A stretch of DNA of 64,000 nt from Nonomuraea sp. SBT364 (GCF_001083785.1 NZ_LAVL01000038.1:1-64000), one strand, 5' to 3'; positions 19,316 through 28,506 are shown, counted from the stretch's first letter. The notes: generated from the letters alone by a model not told the origin. Translations and numbers: made by a program.

Positions 19316-20017
19316 CTAATCCTCCAGCTTCTTGTTATTGAACTGAGCTGCGTGGGCATCCAGGAGGAGCCGGGCCAGCGCCCGCGGGTGGGTGAGCATC
19401 ACGTCGTGCGGGCCGTCCAGACCGATGGGCCGGTAGCCGATCGCCTCGGCGAACCGGTCGAAGGGGTAGGTGCCCGGTCGGCAGTGAATGGCCGTACCGG
19501 GGATCCGGTCGACGGCCCCGCTGAGCCGGGCCGTCTCGGTGAAGGTTCGCAGCGGCTGTGGCCGCAGGCGCTGGGCGAGCCAGCGGGCGTCGCCGGGGTC
19601 GGTGACGCCGAAGCTCGCCGGGGGCGGGGCGGGGATGTGACGACCGTCCGGGCTCTTCCCGGCGGCGGCGCGGATCGCCTCGGCGAAGGAGTCCGGGGCC
19701 AGGCTGAACATGCCCTCGCCGTCGCCGCCGGCCCAGCCGTCCACCAGGATGGCGTGACTCACCAGGTCCGGTCGCAGGTCGGCGGCCTGCCGGACGACCA
19801 GGCCGGCGTAGCTGTGCCCGACCAGCGCCACGTCCTCGTCGTCCGCCGCCCGCAGCGCGGCGAGGACCTCGTGGACGTGGGTGCCCAGGCCGGCGTCGCC
19901 CTCCAGGCTGAGGGCGGGGGTCATGGTACGCGCGCCCGCTCGCTGCAGGAGTGGGGCCAGCCGCTCCCAGGCCCAGGGACCGTGCCAGGCGCCGGGCACG
20001 AGAACGAACGTGGTCAT
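19316..20017 (-). CDS. alpha/beta hydrolase
   Basis: The ATG at 20017 follows GGAAGGAA, and the protein (233 residues) begins TTFVLVPGAWHGPWAWERLA. The nucleophile elbow is GHSYAG (about residue 74), and the catalytic His is probably in DGPHDVMLTHP near the end. This is the salicylate-esterase/EstC-like branch. A small open frame overlaps its start by 4 bp. Confidence 0.86.
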   Translation of the reverse strand: MTTFVLVPGAWHGPWAWERLAPLLQRAGARTMTPALSLEGDAGLGTHVHEVLAALRAADDEDVALVGHSYAGLVVRQAADLRPDLVSHAILVDGWAGGDGEGMFSLAPDSFAEAIRAAAGKSPDGRHIPAPPPASFGVTDPGDARWLAQRLRPQPLRTFTETARLSGAVDRIPGTAIHCRPGTYPFDRFAEAIGYRPIGLDGPHDVMLTHPRALARLLLDAHAAQFNNKKLED

Positions 20018-20178
20018 GCCGTTCCTTCCGGGTGAGGCAGGGGCAGGCCGGTGCCGGCCGAGTTCTCCATGGCCGCGCGGTGGCCGTCGGCGGCCGGCCT
20101 GTCCAAGGTGGCGAGCGTCACCCGGCGGGTGGCGGTAGCCACGGCCGGCAACAGGTGGCCGACCTTCAATGGGGCCAT
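20014..20178 (-). CDS. small open frame translationally coupled to the hydrolase
   Basis: A 54-codon frame starts at ATG 20178 with GGAGGG 6 bp upstream, and its TGA overlaps the hydrolase ATG (ATGA). The product begins MAPLKVGHLLPAVATATRRV and is rich in Ala, Pro and Arg; no family is recognised. The ribosome binding site and the coupling argue for translation, but it may be the shortened end of a former longer gene, since the DNA just upstream is a transposon scar. Confidence 0.42.
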   Translation of the reverse strand: MAPLKVGHLLPAVATATRRVTLATLDRPAADGHRAAMENSAGTGLPLPHPEGTA

Positions 20179-20198
20179 GCGATCCCTCCGCTTTCGTC

Positions 20199-20212
20199 AA
20201 GTTCTCGAACTT
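20199..20212. promoter_or_regulatory. AAGTTC-TC-GAACTT palindrome
   Basis: A perfect 6-bp inverted repeat with a 2-nt centre, about 21 bp upstream of the small open frame, in an AT-rich patch that probably holds the promoter of the hydrolase/HxlR unit. A second imperfect dyad ACTTC...GAAGT follows at 20221-20238. It is likely an HxlR site. Confidence 0.5.
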
Positions 20213-20246
20213 AAGCATAGACTTCCTGATTTTGAAGTCCAACTTT

Positions 20247-21422
20247 CGACATCCTCAAGGACACCGCCTTCCTCACCGACTTCACCGACGCCTTCACCTC
20301 GGTGGCGACCCGAGAGATGCTGGATCGGCAGACGCTGAACCGTCGGCTGCTGCTCGTGCTCTTCGCCCTCGGCACGAACATGGGGATCCGGCAGATGGCC
20401 GCGACCGGCGACCACGGCCAGGACGAGGCCGCGCTGCGGCACGTGCGCGCGATTTACGTCACCCGGCAGAACCTGCGGGCGGCGATCGTCGCGGTGGTCA
20501 ACGCCACCCTGGAGGCCCGCGACCCCACGTGGTGGGGCGAGGCGACCAGCACTGCCTCGGACTCCAAACGGTTCGCCTCCTGGGACTCCAAGCTGATGAC
20601 CGAGTTCCATGCCCGCTACGGCGGTTACGGCGTCATGATCTACTGGCACGCCGACAAGGGCCGCCTGTGCATCTACTCCCAGCTCAAGTCGTGTTCCTCC
20701 TCGGAGGTCGCGGCGATGATCGAGGGCCTGCTGCGGCACTGCACCAACGCCGAGGTCGAGGCGAACTACACCGACACCCACGGCGCCACCACGGTCGGGT
20801 TCGCCTTCACCGAACTGCTGGGTTTCAAGCTGCTGCCCCGGATGAAGAACAACGGCGCGATCGAGTTGTACAGCCCTGACACTGTTCAAACTGCCTGGCC
20901 GAAGGTGGACAGGATTCTCAAGAAGCGGCCGATCGACTGGGAGCTCATCGCCCGCAACTACGACCAGATGATCAAGTACGCGACGGCGCTGCGGCTGCGC
21001 ACGGCGGAAACCGAGCAGGTCCTGCGCCGTTTCATGAAGGGCAACGGCCCCAAGCACCCGGTCTACCTGGCCCTGGAAGAACTCGGTCGGGTGGTACGCA
21101 CCATCTTCGCCCTGCGACTATCTCAGCGACGAGCACCTGCGCCGGGAGATCAACAGCGGCCTGCAGGTCGTGGAGAACTGGAACAGCGCCAACGACAAGA
21201 TCTTCTACGGGCGCGAAGGCGTGCTGACTGGGGCCGACCGCGAGCACGCCGAGGTGTCCATGCTCACCTTGCACCTGCTGCAGTCCGCGAGATCCGCAGT
21301 GGGCCGACAAACTGACGGAGGAAGACCGGCGCGCGCTCAGCCCGCTGTTCTGGGCTCATGTGAATCCCTACGGCCGGTTCCGGCTGGACATGGATACCCG
21401 GCTCGACCTCACTGCGGCCTGA
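20247..21422 (+). pseudogene. Tn3-family transposase, C-terminal half, frameshifted and 5'-truncated
   Basis: The frame from about 20247 reads DILKDTAFLTDFTDAFTSVA and later RYGGYGVMIYWHADKG, GFKLLPRMKNNGAIELY and NYDQMIKYATALRLRTAET, all Tn3 TnpA core. Near 21109 one extra base shifts it to CDYLSDEHLRREINSGLQVV. Near 21291 about 14 codons are missing before [20 protein letters not shown] and the terminal [16 protein letters not shown]. The 5' half is absent. It belongs to another subgroup than the intact TnpA at 34216, whose C-terminus is RLSPLGFEHFNFLGRYNF. Confidence 0.82.
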
Positions 21423-21556
21423 GCGGGTCCCCCCGGCGTTTGCTGGAACCGCGTGTCCCGGTGTTGGGCTGAATGCCTTGCAGCGTGGGGATGGCTCACG
21501 GCTCGCGACATGTTCGCGAGGGAGCGGTCTTGGCATCGGCTGTAAGACTGTTCCGT

Positions 21557-21587
21557 CTTTGACCATTACCTGATGTAAGGGTCAAAG
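21557..21587. promoter_or_regulatory. 8-bp inverted repeat before the ECF sigma gene
   Basis: CTTTGACC (21557-21564) pairs with GGTCAAAG (21580-21587). The right arm runs into the GAGGGAG ribosome binding site of the sigma gene, so the dyad could be an operator or an RNA hairpin masking the site. The rest of 21423-21598 shows no gene. Confidence 0.45.
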
Positions 21588-21598
21588 AGGGAGCCTGT

Positions 21599-22129
21599 GT
21601 GCTGAATGATGATGAGTTCGCCGCTTTGTTCGATGCGTACCGCCCCCGGGTGTACGCGTACGCGGTGAGCAGATGTGGTCGTCGGCTGGCCGAGGAGGTG
21701 GTCAGTGAGACGTTCGCGGTCGTGTGGCGACGGCGGGACGTCATTCCGGCCAAGGCGCCCTTGCCCTGGTTACTCGGTGTGGCGCACAACGTGATCCGCG
21801 ATCTCTATCGCGACGAGCTTCGGCGTGCGGCGCTGGATGAGGCGCTGCGCGGCTGGACCGAGGAACTGGAGGGAGACGTGGCCGACCAGGTGGCCGAGCG
21901 GGCCACCGCGATGAAAGCCCTGTCCACGTTGAGCGACGCTGACAAGGAGGTGCTGACCCTGGTCGCGTGGCATGGGCTGACTTCGGCGCAGGCGGCTGCG
22001 GTGGTGGGAAGTTCGCGATCGGCGTTCTTCGTCCGGTTGCATCGGGCCCGCCGGCGGCTGGAGGCCGCCATGAACAACGTGACGGCGGCCGATCCCCGGC
22101 CCGCATTCGTCCCGGAGGAGGAGAAGTGA
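21599..22129 (+). CDS. ECF-type RNA polymerase sigma factor
   Basis: GTG start with GAGGGAG upstream; 176 residues. Region 2 shows FDAYRPRVYAYAVSRCGRRL and AEEVVSETFAVVWRRRD; region 4 shows LVAWHGLTSAQAAAVVGSSR and AFFVRLHRARRRL. It is the short two-domain type. The downstream gene overlaps by 4 bp (GTGA) and encodes a single-pass membrane protein of a type usually cotranscribed with such sigmas, probably its regulator. Confidence 0.88.
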   Translation: MLNDDEFAALFDAYRPRVYAYAVSRCGRRLAEEVVSETFAVVWRRRDVIPAKAPLPWLLGVAHNVIRDLYRDELRRAALDEALRGWTEELEGDVADQVAERATAMKALSTLSDADKEVLTLVAWHGLTSAQAAAVVGSSRSAFFVRLHRARRRLEAAMNNVTAADPRPAFVPEEEK

Positions 22130-23292
22130 AGCGAAAGAACGCGCTCGATCTGCTGGCTGCGGCCCGGCCCGCCGACCTCGACCTGCCCGGGGCGCCCCGG
22201 GCGCGGACGGAGGAGTTTCCCACGCCGGTGCGACGGGGCCGCGTGCGGTGGGTCGGGGCGGTCGCCGCGTCGCTGGCCACGGCATCCGTGATCGGGACGC
22301 TGGCCGTCCCCCGCCTGCTCGCCCTCGACGTCTCCACGGGGCAGGTGGCTACCGTTCCCGACGGGAACGTGCTGGACATGGCGGCCCGCAGCGCGGCAGC
22401 GCGGCAGCAGACGCCCGGACGGTTCTGGTACTCCGAGGGCCTGATCCTGGGTGAGGAGATCATCGGTGCACCGGGCAACCGGTACCGGATCAAGACCCGG
22501 GTCCAGACCGGCCGATGGGCCCCGCGCGACCCGGCGACGCTCACCGTGCTCACCGAACGCGGGCTGCCCACTGTGCCGGCGTCCGGACATGAGGAGCAGG
22601 CGTGGCGGCGAGCGGGGCAGCCCCAGCTGTGCGGCAACGACACCGACTGCAGGAACGACACGGCTCCGCTCGGACGCACGAGGTTCATGTTCATGCCCGG
22701 CACCTGGCCCTACCGAGATCAAGGGCTCACGCTTCCCGCCGCTGAGCTGCTCAATCTGCCCAAGGAGCCGGACGCGCTGCGCGAACGCCTGCTGGAGTTC
22801 TGGCCCGCCTACAGCGAGACCATGAAGGACTGGCCGACACCGCCGGCGGGGAGCTCGCTGCCCACGAAGGACTCCTGGCTCCTCAGCATCTCCCTGGAAC
22901 TGCTCCAGCACGCCCCGATCTCAGCGGGCACCCGGGGAGCTCTCTATCGGATGGTGGCGAACCTGCCCGGCACCCGCGCCCTCGGCCGGATCCACGACGC
23001 CGAGGGACGCCTGGGGATCGGCATCGGATGGACCAGGGATGTGGGCGACGGGCAGAGTGAGCAGCAACTCATCGTGGAGGAATCCAGCGGCCGGCTACTT
23101 GCGCTGCAGAACGTCGTCGTGAAGCCCTGGTCGCAGGACCCTGCGGGCTACGAAGGGGCCGCAGGCCTGCCCGCAGGAACCCTCTACCACGCACTCGTCT
23201 ACCAGCGCGCCGCCTGGACCGACACCCCCGCCCAGCTTCCCAAGGGGTGCCCCGCCCCCACTCAGACCGACCGGAAGGACTGCGTCGGCTGA
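22126..23292 (+). CDS. CU044_5270-like membrane protein, sigma-factor partner
   Basis: A 388-residue protein: a cytoplasmic N-terminus (MKRKNALDLLAAARPADLDL), one membrane helix at about residues 42-63 and a long extracytoplasmic domain with GRFWYSEGLILGEEI. This is the pattern of the CU044_5270 family that sits next to ECF sigma genes. A C-x6-C pair (CGNDTDC) may form a disulfide outside. It overlaps the sigma stop, so translation is coupled. An anti-sigma or signal-sensor role is inferred from position; no zinc-binding anti-sigma motif is seen. Confidence 0.75.
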   Translation: MKRKNALDLLAAARPADLDLPGAPRARTEEFPTPVRRGRVRWVGAVAASLATASVIGTLAVPRLLALDVSTGQVATVPDGNVLDMAARSAAARQQTPGRFWYSEGLILGEEIIGAPGNRYRIKTRVQTGRWAPRDPATLTVLTERGLPTVPASGHEEQAWRRAGQPQLCGNDTDCRNDTAPLGRTRFMFMPGTWPYRDQGLTLPAAELLNLPKEPDALRERLLEFWPAYSETMKDWPTPPAGSSLPTKDSWLLSISLELLQHAPISAGTRGALYRMVANLPGTRALGRIHDAEGRLGIGIGWTRDVGDGQSEQQLIVEESSGRLLALQNVVVKPWSQDPAGYEGAAGLPAGTLYHALVYQRAAWTDTPAQLPKGCPAPTQTDRKDCVG

Positions 23293-23347
23293 AGCCCGAC
23301 ATCCACTCGGCGATCAACCCCTGGGCCTACAGGAAGTCGTCAAGTCA

Positions 23348-23378
23348 TGTACGTGATAATGGTCTATTATCACGTACA
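23348..23378. repeat. perfect 13-bp inverted repeat upstream of the integrase
   Basis: TGTACGTGATAAT (23348-23360) and ATTATCACGTACA (23366-23378) are exact inverse complements around GGTCT. The AT-rich centre contrasts with its surroundings. It lies just before the integrase reading frame and could be a recombinase core/arm site, an operator of the integrase, or the scar of an attachment site. Confidence 0.65.
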
Positions 23379-24415
23379 CGAGCGATCATGACGGCGCGCC
23401 GACCAGGCGAACCTTTCGCCGGGGCGGTGCGCGATATCCGGTACATGGCACCGGACGTGGCGCGGCGGCCGGCAGGAGCGCCGCGCCGAAGGTCGCCGCA
23501 CTGCGCGGCGGAGACGTCAGCCTCGCCGCGGCCGCCGACGCCTTCCTGGCCACCCAGCGCACGGCCAACCTCAACACGCATCGCGCCTACGCCTCGGCCA
23601 TCGACCGGGTCATCGCGCTGGTCGGCCGAAACCGGCCGCTCGCCGAAGTCGCCGACGCCGAGATCGGCCAGGCGCTCGCCGAGTTGTGGGGGGCGAGCGC
23701 GCCGGCGACCTGGAACCGCAACCGCGCCGCCATCGCCTCCTGGCTGTCCTGGTGCCTTACCAAGAAGCACTGGGCCGCGCCGTCGGTCCCGGCCGACGCC
23801 GAACGCCGCAAGAAGAGCGCCGACGAGACCCGCACCGTGGCCAAGACCACCATCCACCGGCTGCTGTCACGCCGCGACATCCCCCTTCGCGAGCGGGCGC
23901 TCTGGCGGATGCTCTATGAAACGGCGGCCAGAGCGGCCGAGATCCTCGCGCTCAATGTCGAGGACCTCGACCTGGAGCATCGGCGCGCCCCCGTCCGGTC
24001 CAAGGGCGGCGCCGTGGAGTGGGTGTATTGGGACAGCGGCACCGCCCACCTGCTGCCCCGTCTGCTCCGGCTGCCCGACGGCAGCACGCGCACGCACGGG
24101 CCGGTGTTCTTGTCCGAACGGCGCCCCGTCCCGCCCCGCCGCCCGGCGGCCGACGACATCTGCCCGCACACCGGCCGCGCCCGGCTCGGCTACGACCGCG
24201 CCCGCGTCCTACTGGACAAGTACGCCGGTCTCGACCTGCACCAGCTGCGCCACTCCGCCGCCACCCACCTCGGCGAGGCCGAAGTCCCGCTACAGCTCGT
24301 CATGGGTAAGACCCGGCACAAGAACCCTCGCACCGCCATGCGCTACGTCAAACCCGGAGCCGAGGCCATCGCCAAGGTCACTGAGGTTCTGGCGCCCCGT
24401 CGCCGTACCCACTGA
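23360..24415 (+). CDS. tyrosine recombinase/integrase, 5' end unclear
   Basis: Catalytic residues look complete: Arg in TAARAAEILALNVEDLDL, Lys in VRSKGGAVEWV, HQLRH, His in TRHKNPRTAMRY and the Tyr of RYVKPG. The N-terminal SAM-like domain is visible from about 23475 (SLAAAADAFLATQRTANLNT, HRAYASAIDRVIALVG), yet no ATG, GTG or TTG exists in this frame before TTG 23684. ATG 23388 opens another frame that would join it by one shift near 23465-23500. So either a frameshift broke the gene or the start is unusual. Confidence 0.75.
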   Translation, partial: WSIITYTSDHDGAPTRRTFRRGGARYPVHGTGRGAAAGRSAAPKVAALRGGDVSLAAAADAFLATQRTANLNTHRAYASAIDRVIALVGRNRPLAEVADAEIGQALAELWGASAPATWNRNRAAIASWLSWCLTKKHWAAPSVPADAERRKKSADETRTVAKTTIHRLLSRRDIPLRERALWRMLYETAARAAEILALNVEDLDLEHRRAPVRSKGGAVEWVYWDSGTAHLLPRLLRLPDGSTRTHGPVFLSERRPVPPRRPAADDICPHTGRARLGYDRARVLLDKYAGLDLHQLRHSAATHLGEAEVPLQLVMGKTRHKNPRTAMRYVKPGAEAIAKVTEVLAPRRRTH

Positions 24416-24481
24416 TCAACCGGGTGGCGGCCGGCCGGAGCTATAGGAGTTCCGGGCCGAGATCGCACGGCGACGGGTGCG

Positions 24482-25204
24482 CTACTGGGGAGGGAGCACG
24501 CAGAACTCGTTGCCGTCGGGGTCGGCCATGACGATCCAGCCGGCCCCGTGCTGCTCGATGTCGAGGCGGGTCGCGCCGAGGGAGACGAGACGGTCGACCT
24601 CCGCCTGCTGATCACCGTGGGCGGGTGGGGCGAGGTCGATGTGCAGCCTGTTCTTCCCGAGCTTCGGGGCCACGGGCGGACCGCCCCAGGTGATCTTCGG
24701 GCCGCCGTGCGGTGAGCGGATCGCGGTCTCCTGGTCCTGGTCCCAGACCAGCGGCCAGCCGAGCGCCGCGCTCCAGAAGTATCCGACCTCCTGCGTGCCG
24801 TCGCAGGACAGCGCTCCGATGAAGCCGCACTCGGCGAGGAAGTTGTTGCCCGGCTCGATGACGCAGAACTCGTTGCCTTCGGGGTCGGCGAGCACCACGT
24901 GAGGCTCGTCCGGGCTCTGCCCGATGTCGATGTGGCGGCCGCCGAGCTTGAGCGCTCTGGCCACCGTCGCCCGCTGGTCCTCGAGGGACGTGCTCGTCAG
25001 GTCGAAGTGCGCCTGGTTCTCGCCGGTCTTCTTCTCCCGGGACGGCAGGAACCGGATCCGGAACCCGGTGTCGTCGTCCGGCAGGAGCGCGATGCCCTCG
25101 TGGGGGTCGTCGGCCCTCTCCCAGCCCAGGACCCCGGCCCAGAAGCGCGCGAGTGTGAGGGGGTCGTTCGCGTCGAAACAGAGCGCGACGAACTGAGAGG
25201 TCAT
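24482..25204 (-). CDS. two-domain VOC/glyoxalase-like protein
   Basis: Start ATG 25204 with GGAGA upstream; 240 residues. Two VOC modules follow each other: the first ends VVLADPEGNEFCVIEPGNN (about residue 118), the second VMADPDGNEFCVLPPQ at the C-terminus. The first begins ALCFDANDPLTLARFWAGVL. This is the actinobacterial tandem-VOC type of unknown ligand. It is convergent with the integrase scar. Confidence 0.85.
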   Translation of the reverse strand: MTSQFVALCFDANDPLTLARFWAGVLGWERADDPHEGIALLPDDDTGFRIRFLPSREKKTGENQAHFDLTSTSLEDQRATVARALKLGGRHIDIGQSPDEPHVVLADPEGNEFCVIEPGNNFLAECGFIGALSCDGTQEVGYFWSAALGWPLVWDQDQETAIRSPHGGPKITWGGPPVAPKLGKNRLHIDLAPPAHGDQQAEVDRLVSLGATRLDIEQHGAGWIVMADPDGNEFCVLPPQ

Positions 25205-25463
25205 CCCGCATCTCCATTCTGATGACTTGCGGGCGCGGCCAGGGCACACGTACACCTGACGCAGGACGGCAGCCACGCTAGCCCGCCCGGCGACGGCCAT
25301 GCCAGCGAATATGCGCCGGTCCCCGTACGGGACCGGTTGGCATGCCTTTGATCACGACTCATGAACTCCTTCGTACGCTCACGCGTGTCCAGCGGCGCCG
25401 GGCCGCCCGCCCGCTCAGCATGTGATGACGTCCACCTCACGCGCGTCATCGGAAGGAATCATC

Positions 25464-27539
25464 ATGGGCGGTGCCGACGAGCACGGTGGCGACGGCGTCA
25501 GCGGGCTGACCTTCGAGGTGCTGGAGCCCGCCCCCGTCGGGGTCGCCGTCACGCGGGGGCGCGAGCACCGGCTGCTGTACACCAACCGCGGGTACCGGTC
25601 ACTGTTCGGTGATCGCCCGATCGGGGCGCCCATCAGGGAAGCGTTCTCCGATCTTGCCAGCCAGGACTACTTCCTGCTGTTCGACCGGGTGCTCGCCACC
25701 GGCGAACCGGTCGTCGTCACCGACATGCCGGGCGACGCCACCCTCCTGACCAGGGCCGGGCAGGAGCGGTTCTTCACCTTCAGCCTGTCCAAGACCACCT
25801 TTCGCGACAGGCCGCGCGACGACCGGCACGGCGTCCTGGTGATGTGCCTGGAGGTGACCGACCAGGTCAGCGCGGCACGCCGGATCCAGCTCATCGCCGA
25901 CGAGCGCAGCCGCATCCTGCGCCGCTACGAGAGTTTGGTACGGGTGAGCGCGCAGATCGTGTGGGTGACGGGACCCCGGGGCGGGGTGAACGAGCACAGT
26001 CCCGGCTGGGAGCGGGTGACCGGGCAGTCATGGGAGGAGTTCCGTGGTGACGGCTGGCTGCAGGCCGTCCACCCCGACGATCGCGCGCCGGTGGCCGAGT
26101 CGTGGTCGCGGGCCCTCGAACGGGTTCCCGACCGGTGGGAGCACATCTACCGGCTGCGCAGCGCGGGCGGCGGCTACCGCCACTTCGAGGTCAGTGCCGT
26201 ACCCATCATCCAGGACGGCCAGGTGATCGAGTGGGTAGGCACCTGCACCGACATCGAGCAGCAGTGGCAGCAGCGGTGCCGCAGGCGGCTGCTCGACCGG
26301 GCCGCCGAGGCCATGGCCAACCGCAGCACCCTGGAGGAGATGCTCGGCGCGCTCGCCGACGTCATCGTGCCCGAACTGGCCGACGGATGCGGCGTCCACC
26401 TGGTCACCGACCTCGCCGAAGGGCTGACGGGCGAGACGACACTGGTCGTCGAGCGCGTGGCCACGGCGGCCGGCCCCGGGCTGCCGCGGATGGCGCCCTT
26501 CAGCGCCCAGCGCCTGACGTCCGAGGTCCGGTTCGTGCGCGCCGTTCGCGAGGCCAGGCCGGTCCTGACGACGTTCCCTCCGGGCTCGCCCCCGTACGAC
26601 ATCGGCCCCTCGGGCACGCGGACCTGGCTGGAGAACAGCCGGGCCAACAGCCTGGCGATCCTGCCGGTGACGGTCAACGGCACGGTCGCCGCCGTGGTCA
26701 CCGCGGCGACCTGCGGCGAGCGGCCGCCGATCGGCCGCGCCGGGATCGACCTGCTGCGGCAGATCTTCGAGCAGGCCCACGACACGCTGCGGAACGTGAT
26801 GCGCTTCCAGCGGGCCCGCCAGATCGCCTTCGCCCTGCAGCACAGCCTGCTCGCCGAACCACCGCACGTCCCCGGCCTGCGGATCACCGCCCGTTACCGG
26901 CCCAGCCTCGCCGCCGCCGAGGTGGGCGGCGACTGGTACGACTCCTTCGTGCTGCCGGACGGCGCCACCGTCCTGGCCATCGGGGACGTCGCCGGCCACG
27001 ACCTGCGCGCCGCCGTGGCCATGGGGCAGCTCCGCAACATGCTCCGCGGCATGGTCGTCGACCGTCAGGAGCCGCCGGGGGAGGTCCTCTCGCGGCTGAA
27101 CATGGTGACCGAGACGTTGTACGGCGAGGACACGGCCACCTGCGTGCTGGCCCGGATCGAGCGGCATCCGGACGGCCACCGGCTGAACTACGCGGTCGCC
27201 GGACATCCTCCGCCGCTGCTGATCACGCACGAGGGCGACGGGCGGTTCCTCGAAGCGGGCGGCAATCCCATGCTCGGGATCCCCTACCACGGCGCATACG
27301 TCTCCGCGCGGGTGCCGCTGCCCGCGCGGAGCACGCTGCTCCTGTACACCGACGGCCTGGTGGAGCGACCGGGGGAGAGCCTCGACACCGGCCTGGCCCG
27401 CTTGCTCGACCACGCCACCTCGCTGGCGCGCGCTCCCTTGGACGAGTTCTGCGACGAACTGCTGAGCCGGATGCCCCTCTCCGGGGAGGACGACGTCGCC
27501 GTGATCGCCCTGCGCCTTCCCGGAGAGGACCACCGATGA
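25464..27539 (+). CDS. PAS-GAF-SpoIIE/PP2C serine phosphatase
   Basis: ATG 25464 has GGAAGGA 7 bp upstream; 691 residues. Order: an N-terminal PAS-like module (VGVAVTRGREHRLLYTNRGY), a second PAS with PAC (WERVTGQSWEEFRGDGWLQA, IEWVGTCTDIEQQWQQR; about 150-275), a GAF-like module (about 285-450) and a PP2C/SpoIIE domain (about 475-690) with GGDWYD, IGDVAGHD, YTDGLVERPG and GEDDVAVIALR, so the metal-binding aspartates are intact. Such proteins dephosphorylate anti-anti-sigma factors in general-stress signalling. No RsbV/RsbW partner is encoded nearby. Confidence 0.88.
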   Translation: MGGADEHGGDGVSGLTFEVLEPAPVGVAVTRGREHRLLYTNRGYRSLFGDRPIGAPIREAFSDLASQDYFLLFDRVLATGEPVVVTDMPGDATLLTRAGQERFFTFSLSKTTFRDRPRDDRHGVLVMCLEVTDQVSAARRIQLIADERSRILRRYESLVRVSAQIVWVTGPRGGVNEHSPGWERVTGQSWEEFRGDGWLQAVHPDDRAPVAESWSRALERVPDRWEHIYRLRSAGGGYRHFEVSAVPIIQDGQVIEWVGTCTDIEQQWQQRCRRRLLDRAAEAMANRSTLEEMLGALADVIVPELADGCGVHLVTDLAEGLTGETTLVVERVATAAGPGLPRMAPFSAQRLTSEVRFVRAVREARPVLTTFPPGSPPYDIGPSGTRTWLENSRANSLAILPVTVNGTVAAVVTAATCGERPPIGRAGIDLLRQIFEQAHDTLRNVMRFQRARQIAFALQHSLLAEPPHVPGLRITARYRPSLAAAEVGGDWYDSFVLPDGATVLAIGDVAGHDLRAAVAMGQLRNMLRGMVVDRQEPPGEVLSRLNMVTETLYGEDTATCVLARIERHPDGHRLNYAVAGHPPPLLITHEGDGRFLEAGGNPMLGIPYHGAYVSARVPLPARSTLLLYTDGLVERPGESLDTGLARLLDHATSLARAPLDEFCDELLSRMPLSGEDDVAVIALRLPGEDHR

Positions 27540-27556
27540 GCACCGGGGCTCATCGG
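27533..27556. terminator. bidirectional hairpin terminator
   Basis: CCGATGAGC (27533-27541) and GCTCATCGG (27548-27556) form a perfect 9-bp stem with a 6-nt loop, exactly between the stops of two convergent genes. No T-tract follows on either side, as is common in actinobacteria. Confidence 0.65.
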
Positions 27557-28506
27557 CAGGGCTTGTACGGCCGGTCCTTGAGCGAATAGTCGCTCGCCTT
27601 CTTGATGGAGTCGAAGTTCAGCGAGGCCGCGTTCGCCCGGCGGCAGAACTTCGACGGCGACAGCCCGTACTCCACGTGGAAGACCGCCTTGCCCGCCTTG
27701 ACGAACGGCTTGAGCTCGCCGCACTCGTCGTGGGTGAAGCACGACTCGTTGACGGCGAAGTCGAAGTACGGCTCCAGCTCGGCGGCCTGGCTGAGATCGT
27801 TCTTCAGGGCCACCGCAAGGCCGTGCTTGTGCCCGAGGGCGGCCAGCGCGCGGTTGTAGGTGAGCTGGGTGGCGGCGCTGACGGTCCAGCCGGTGACCGC
27901 GCGGCCTTCCTCGTGGGCGTTGACGACGTCGAACTCGACGCCGTCGAACCCGGCCCGCGCGCACTTGGCGACCCGGGCCTCCATCATCCTCAGCAGGAAG
28001 TCGCGCTGGCCCTTGTCGTTGTTGATGTTGGCCCAGCGCTCGTCGGGGAAGTCCGCGCTGAACGGCTTGCCGAGCAGGGAGCCGCCGTGGCGCTGGTGCC
28101 AGTCGGCGAACTGGCGGTAGTCGGGCCGGAACTCCTCGATCGACCCGGCGTCGACGTAGCAGACGGCCTTGCCGCCGCGCGCGTGGATGGCCTTGACCGC
28201 GGCGGTGTTGGGGGTGGAGTTGTCGCCCGCGACATCGCCGTCGACGTAGAGGTCGATGTCGAAGACGGTGGGCCGGACGCAGGCCCCGCCGGTCTGCGGC
28301 TTGACGCAGATGCCGACGTCGATGCCGCCGGTGGCCTTGTGCCGGGGGTTGCCTTCGAGCTGGTACTGCCAGCGGCTCTGCGGGGCCGGCCGCCAGATCC
28401 CCGAGCCGTCGGCGGCGGCGGCGGCCGGGGCGAGCGTCGCGAGGGGCGCCATGGCGATCGCGGCGGCCAGGGTCAGGCGTCTGAGAATCGCCCGGGTACC
28501 GACCAA
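27550..28506 (-). CDS. secreted GH114 endo-alpha-1,4-polygalactosaminidase-like protein
   Basis: A signal peptide (basic RAILRR, then LTLAAAIAMAPLATLAPAAA) precedes a TIM-barrel domain with VFDIDLYVDG, GGKAVCYVDAGSIEEFRPDY, FDGVEFDVVNAHEEG and VALKNDLSQA, the GH114 pattern. The acidic residues in FDIDLY and VEFDVVN are the likely catalytic pair. TTG 28506 with GAGG upstream gives a normal signal peptide (318 residues). GTG 28569 would add 21 residues and overlap the ABC permease stop by 4 bp (GTGA), so coupling is possible. Substrate: galactosaminogalactan-like polymers, by family. Confidence 0.82.
   Translation of the reverse strand: MVGTRAILRRLTLAAAIAMAPLATLAPAAAAADGSGIWRPAPQSRWQYQLEGNPRHKATGGIDVGICVKPQTGGACVRPTVFDIDLYVDGDVAGDNSTPNTAAVKAIHARGGKAVCYVDAGSIEEFRPDYRQFADWHQRHGGSLLGKPFSADFPDERWANINNDKGQRDFLLRMMEARVAKCARAGFDGVEFDVVNAHEEGRAVTGWTVSAATQLTYNRALAALGHKHGLAVALKNDLSQAAELEPYFDFAVNESCFTHDECGELKPFVKAGKAVFHVEYGLSPSKFCRRANAASLNFDSIKKASDYSLKDRPYKPCR

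Noticed and set aside
20302..21315. A 337-residue open frame that could be annotated as an intact transposase
   Set aside because: Tn3 similarity starts upstream of its first start codon and continues in other frames after 21109; the tail of this frame is out-of-frame noise.
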